Part shown: one piece after another, positions 61,266-64,000 of the stretch | Layout of the letters: each line of letters opens with the position of its first letter | How positions within the stretch are numbered: position 1 is the first letter of the stretch | Origin: Patulibacter brassicae | Lineage (GTDB): Bacteria > Actinomycetota > Thermoleophilia > Solirubrobacterales > Solirubrobacteraceae | DNA: 64,000 nucleotides | Direction of reading: 5' to 3' | Assembly (NCBI RefSeq): GCF_033949425.1 | Contig: NZ_JAXAVX010000001.1 | Span: 1,027,788-1,091,787 of the forward strand | Program-made: the position numbers and the translations under genes | The notes under the pieces: model-generated | Seen by the model: only the letters and a program-made list of their open reading frames with translations | What the model was told of the DNA's origin: nothing | Databases searched by the model: none

Positions 61266-62207
61266 ATGGCCCTGGACCCGGAGCTCGAGCGCCCGCGCAC
61301 CGCCGACGACCCGACCTTCAGCGACGCGGTGACGTGCGCGTTCGCCGATCCCGCCGCGGGGGTCCACGGGACCGTCCGGATCGGCGTGGCCGGCGGCGCG
61401 GCGTCGGGGCTCGTGCTGCTCTTCGCCGGCGGGGCCCCCGCGCTGACGATCGCCGAGGGCGGGATCCCGGTCGGCCCGGACCCCGAGTCCTACGAGGACC
61501 TGTCGACGGCCGGCATCGACCACGCGGTGGTCGAGCCGCACCGGCGCTGGACGGTCTCCGCCGCCGGCGACGAGGGCACGATCGACCTCGAGCTCGAGGC
61601 GGTCGGCCCGCCGCTGCGCCTCGCCGCGGACCATCCCGCGGCCCGGCTCGGGGGGATGGAGGGCTACGAGCAGCCGTGCCGCGTGCGGGGCACGATCCGG
61701 CTCGGCGACCGGCGGATCGCGATCGACGGCGTCGGCCAGCGCGGCCACCAGTGGGGCGCGCCGGACTGGAGCGAGATCGAGCTGGCCCGGACCATCACCG
61801 GCTGGTTCGACGGCGCGGTGAGCTTCGCCCTCAGCGCGCTGCGCCCGGCCGGTGCGGCGTCCCACGCCGACGAGGTGGCGTGGGCGGCCGTCGCGCGGCC
61901 CGAGCGCCCCGCCGAGCGCGAGAACGGCGCCGGGCCGCCCGCCGAGGACGACGCGCCGGCGTTGCGCGCCGTCGAGGCGCCCGAGCCGCGGATCTCCACC
62001 ACGACGGACGCGGAGGGCCGCCACACGCTCGCGACCGTCGAGCTGTGGGAGAGCGACGAGGGCCCCGTCTGGACGGCGACCGGCGAGGCCGTGGCCGGCA
62101 CGACGATGGAGCTCGGCCGCCTGCGCCTGGACACGGCGTTCTTCCGCTGGCGCCTCGCGGGGCGCGAGGGCGTCGGGCGCTACGACGTCCTGCGCAAGGT
62201 CGGCTGA
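61266..62207 (+). CDS. Uncharacterised beta-rich protein (CrtC/AttH lipocalin-like)
   Basis: A 313-residue soluble protein built mainly of beta strands. The region VRGTIRLGDRRIAIDGVGQRGHQWGAPDWSEIELARTITGWFDG (near 139-182) resembles the G.R.H.WG motif of hydroxyneurosporene-synthase/AttH-like lipocalin proteins, which bind or act on lipophilic molecules. A second half after a charged linker (about 210-240) repeats beta structure. The ATG at 61266 is 7 nt after GAGAAT. It stands alone. The assignment is tentative. Confidence 0.65.
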   Translation: MALDPELERPRTADDPTFSDAVTCAFADPAAGVHGTVRIGVAGGAASGLVLLFAGGAPALTIAEGGIPVGPDPESYEDLSTAGIDHAVVEPHRRWTVSAAGDEGTIDLELEAVGPPLRLAADHPAARLGGMEGYEQPCRVRGTIRLGDRRIAIDGVGQRGHQWGAPDWSEIELARTITGWFDGAVSFALSALRPAGAASHADEVAWAAVARPERPAERENGAGPPAEDDAPALRAVEAPEPRISTTTDAEGRHTLATVELWESDEGPVWTATGEAVAGTTMELGRLRLDTAFFRWRLAGREGVGRYDVLRKVG

Positions 62208-62280
62208 TCGGCCGTCGGACCCGTCCTCGGCGCCGGGACGAGCGCTCGGAGCCGCGGCGGTCCCGGGAGCGCCGGCGGGA

Positions 62281-62736
62281 CTAGTTCTCGGAACCGAGGC
62301 GGTCCCAGCAGTACAGCTCGATCGCCTCTTGGGCGATCTCCGTCGCGCGCTCGTCCGAGAGGTACGGCAGCACGACGCGCAGCGCCTGCTCCTCGGCGAC
62401 GCCGGCCTCGAACGCGTCCTCGCCGCGGAAGCCCGCGGCGATCTTCAGCGCCTCGCGCCGGTTCTCGCCGAGGCTGGGGAACACGCGGACGAGGAAGTCG
62501 CGGTTCGCCAGCGGCTGGCCGACCTCCAGCGATGCGTGCCAGGCGGCGAGCATCGAGAGGTCGTGGTCGTCGAGGTCGGCGAGCGTCCGGGCGTACTGGC
62601 CCACGAGCTCCGGCTCCGGGATCTCGTCGACCCACGCGCGGACGACCTCGCCGACGAGCTGCCGGCGGGCCTCGCGGCCGATCGACTCGGCGATGACGCG
62701 GATGGCGTCGTGGGGCGAGATGAAGACGAGGTCCAT
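62281..62736 (-). CDS. Helical protein of unknown function
   Basis: A 151-residue soluble protein: MDLVFISPHDAIRVIAESIGREARRQLVGEVVRAW, DHDLSMLAAWHASLEVGQPLANRDFLVRVFPSLGENRREALKIAAGF, and LPYLSDERATEIAQEAIELYCWDRLGSEN. It reads as five or six helices, no cysteine pair or catalytic motif. I do not recognise the family. The ATG at 62736 is about 30 nt after TACCGT (62769-62764), so it has a short leader. It is convergent with the preceding gene and divergent from the sigma factor. Confidence 0.68.
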   Translation of the reverse strand: MDLVFISPHDAIRVIAESIGREARRQLVGEVVRAWVDEIPEPELVGQYARTLADLDDHDLSMLAAWHASLEVGQPLANRDFLVRVFPSLGENRREALKIAAGFRGEDAFEAGVAEEQALRVVLPYLSDERATEIAQEAIELYCWDRLGSEN

Positions 62737-62916
62737 GGCGCGGTCCGGCGATCCGGACGTCCGTGACGGTACGGGTCGCCCCGGACGGACGGGGCGTCCG
62801 GGCGGCCGGCGATGCCCCCGACTGGCGCGCTCGGCACCGGTCCGTGACACTCGGGGGGAGAACCGGCGCAGGCCCGGGGGTCCTCCCCCTGATCCGTCGT
62901 GCTGCGCCACCCGTCG

Positions 62917-64000
62917 ATGTCGTCCCCCGCCAGCGAGGAGCCGAGGCCCCCGGACCCGGAGTCACCGGGCCCCGACGGCCCCGTGCCCGAGCCCGGCCGT
63001 CGCCGGCGCCCGCCCCGCCGCGGCCGCGCGCACGGGGCGTCCTTCGATCCCGGCGCCGCGCTGGACCGCCACCTGCCGATGATGCTGCGGGAGGCCCGCC
63101 GCTGGTCGATCTGCGAGGACGACGCGCACGACGCCGTCCAGGCGGCCGCGGAGCGGTTCCTCCACCGTCACGAGCGCGTGGACCCCGTGACCGTCGGCGG
63201 GTGGCTGCGGACCGTGGCCCGCAACGAGGCGCTGCGCGTGCGCGACCGCCGCGTCCGGCACGTCGTCGAGCTCGACCTCGACGGCCCGGGCGTCGCGAGC
63301 GACGGCGACGGCCCGGAGGATCGCGCCGCGCGGGACGAGGAGCTCGCCATCGCCCGCGAGGCGCTGCTCGGGCTGAAGCCCGCCGAGCGCCAGGCGCTGT
63401 GGCTCCAGGCGCAGGGCCTGAGCTACGAGGAGATCGCCGACCAGCTCGGGTGGACGCGCACGAAGGTCAACCGGAACGTCGCGGAGGGCCGCGCGCGGCT
63501 GCGCAAGAGCTTCCGCGGCCTCGTCGGCGGCGAGGCCTGCGCGGCGGCGGGCCCGCGGATCGAGCGGCTGGCCGCCGGGGAGGCGAGCGGCGACGACCTC
63601 CGCCTGCTGCGGCCGCACGTGCGCCGCTGCCCGAGCTGCCGGGCCCGGCTGCGCCGCGCCCGCGGTGGTCCGCTCGCGCTCGTCCCGGCGTGGCTCCTCG
63701 CCCTGCTGCCGTGGGCCGGACGCGCCGGCGGCACGCCCGCGGGTGGACGGGGGCGCGTCGCCGAGCTCGTGGCGGAGCGGGTCACGGGCCTGCTGCCCGG
63801 CGTCTCGGGCGCGGCGACCGAGGTCGGCCTGGCGGTGGCCGGCGTCGCCGCGACCGCCGCGATCGGCGCCGGGGTCGTGGCGGGCTCCTCCGCGGGGCCG
63901 GAGCCCGCGCCCCGCCCGGCCACCGTGGCCCGTGCCCCCACCGGCGCCCCCGCGCCCTCCTTCGTCGGCGCGGCGGCCGGTGGCAGCGCGCGGGCGGCCG
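62917..64000 (+). CDS. ECF sigma factor fused to anti-sigma-like zinc finger and membrane helix (runs off right edge)
   Basis: At least 361 residues, open to the window end. Residues about 45-105 form sigma region 2 (LDRHLPMMLREARRWSICEDDAHDAVQAAAERFLHR, VGGWLRTVARNEALRVRDRR). Residues about 145-195 are region 4 (LKPAERQALWLQAQGLSYEEIADQLGWTRTKVNRNVAEGRARLRK). Then GGEACAAAGPRIERLAAGEAS...LRPHVRRCPSCRARL resembles the H-x3-C-x2-C zinc finger of anti-sigma factors, followed by a helix (GLAVAGVAATAAIGAGVVAGSSAG) and a Pro/Ala stretch. Start ATG 62917; a GTG 18 nt upstream is in frame. One protein holding both sigma and anti-sigma parts could be self-inhibited at the membrane. Confidence 0.85.
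   Translation, partial: MSSPASEEPRPPDPESPGPDGPVPEPGRRRRPPRRGRAHGASFDPGAALDRHLPMMLREARRWSICEDDAHDAVQAAAERFLHRHERVDPVTVGGWLRTVARNEALRVRDRRVRHVVELDLDGPGVASDGDGPEDRAARDEELAIAREALLGLKPAERQALWLQAQGLSYEEIADQLGWTRTKVNRNVAEGRARLRKSFRGLVGGEACAAAGPRIERLAAGEASGDDLRLLRPHVRRCPSCRARLRRARGGPLALVPAWLLALLPWAGRAGGTPAGGRGRVAELVAERVTGLLPGVSGAATEVGLAVAGVAATAAIGAGVVAGSSAGPEPAPRPATVARAPTGAPAPSFVGAAAGGSARAA

Noticed and set aside
1..64000. tRNA, rRNA, tmRNA or CRISPR arrays
   Set aside because: No T-loop GTTCGANTC with a matching cloverleaf, no rRNA core sequence, and no regularly spaced repeats were found by reading the intergenic regions.

Overview
This is a very GC-rich window with dense, mostly co-directional coding. 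It looks like chromosomal DNA of an actinobacterium, most likely of the deep-branching Thermoleophilia/Solirubrobacterales type. I infer that from actinobacterial marker genes rather than from any database search: a CysO/Mec+/CysM sulfur-carrier cysteine pathway, GuaB3, a mycobacterial-type PyrF, a WS/DGAT acyltransferase and an IrtAB-like exporter-fold siderophore transporter. Many genes also carry a TANNNT -10 hexamer only 6-10 nt before the start codon, which implies leaderless mRNAs. I see no rRNA, tRNA, CRISPR array or prophage. The only mobile DNA is a 160-bp MITE-like element.

Layout. 1-4.5 kb: the N-terminal part of cytochrome oxidase subunit II, a crotonase, a PAP2-type membrane phosphatase, a small zinc ribbon protein, a Ser/Gly-repeat lipoprotein and a secreted protein. 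4.5-20.2 kb is a long minus-strand housekeeping block: hydrolase, HIT, CCA-adding enzyme, Alr, Nnr, GlmM, ribosomal S9 and L13, a membrane protein, GuaA, GuaB3, a PfkB kinase, a D,D-carboxypeptidase, a LysM protein, PyrF and HU. 20.4-27.3 kb: a small membrane peptide, RdgB, an Flp-like pilin, a glycosyltransferase, two overlapping zinc-ribbon genes, a histone-deacetylase-like enzyme divergent from NadB, and a zinc-knuckle protein. 27.3-32.6 kb: a hydantoinase/oxoprolinase pair, DUF1802 and DUF1152 genes; the MITE sits exactly at the DUF1152 stop codon.

32.8-38.3 kb holds a tightly overlapped four-gene operon (ABC ATPase, FtsX-type permease, two membrane-anchored surface proteins). It is divergent from an IrtA/IrtB-like pair (38.4-42.8 kb). 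42.9-50.2 kb carries the sulfur-carrier pathway in two blocks, CysM-TatA-Mec+ and MoeZ-like-CysO, separated by a secreted protein, a RecQ-phosphoribosyltransferase fusion and a remnant of a TetR gene. 50.3-64 kb: a SCO1-like copper chaperone, a large membrane protein with a tiny partner, a thioredoxin-fold protein lacking its CxxC, a metallophosphoesterase, IspH, an M28 peptidase, WS/DGAT, a subtilase, a SufT-like protein, two unknowns, and an ECF sigma factor fused to an anti-sigma-like zinc finger that runs off the right edge.

Themes: CoxB and the SCO1-like protein belong to aerobic respiration. Mec+, CysO, the rhodanese-E1 protein and CysM together form a complete carrier-protein route to cysteine. 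The best candidates for an undescribed system are the ABC/FtsX operon with its paired surface proteins and the CysO variant whose di-glycine is masked by a terminal Arg.
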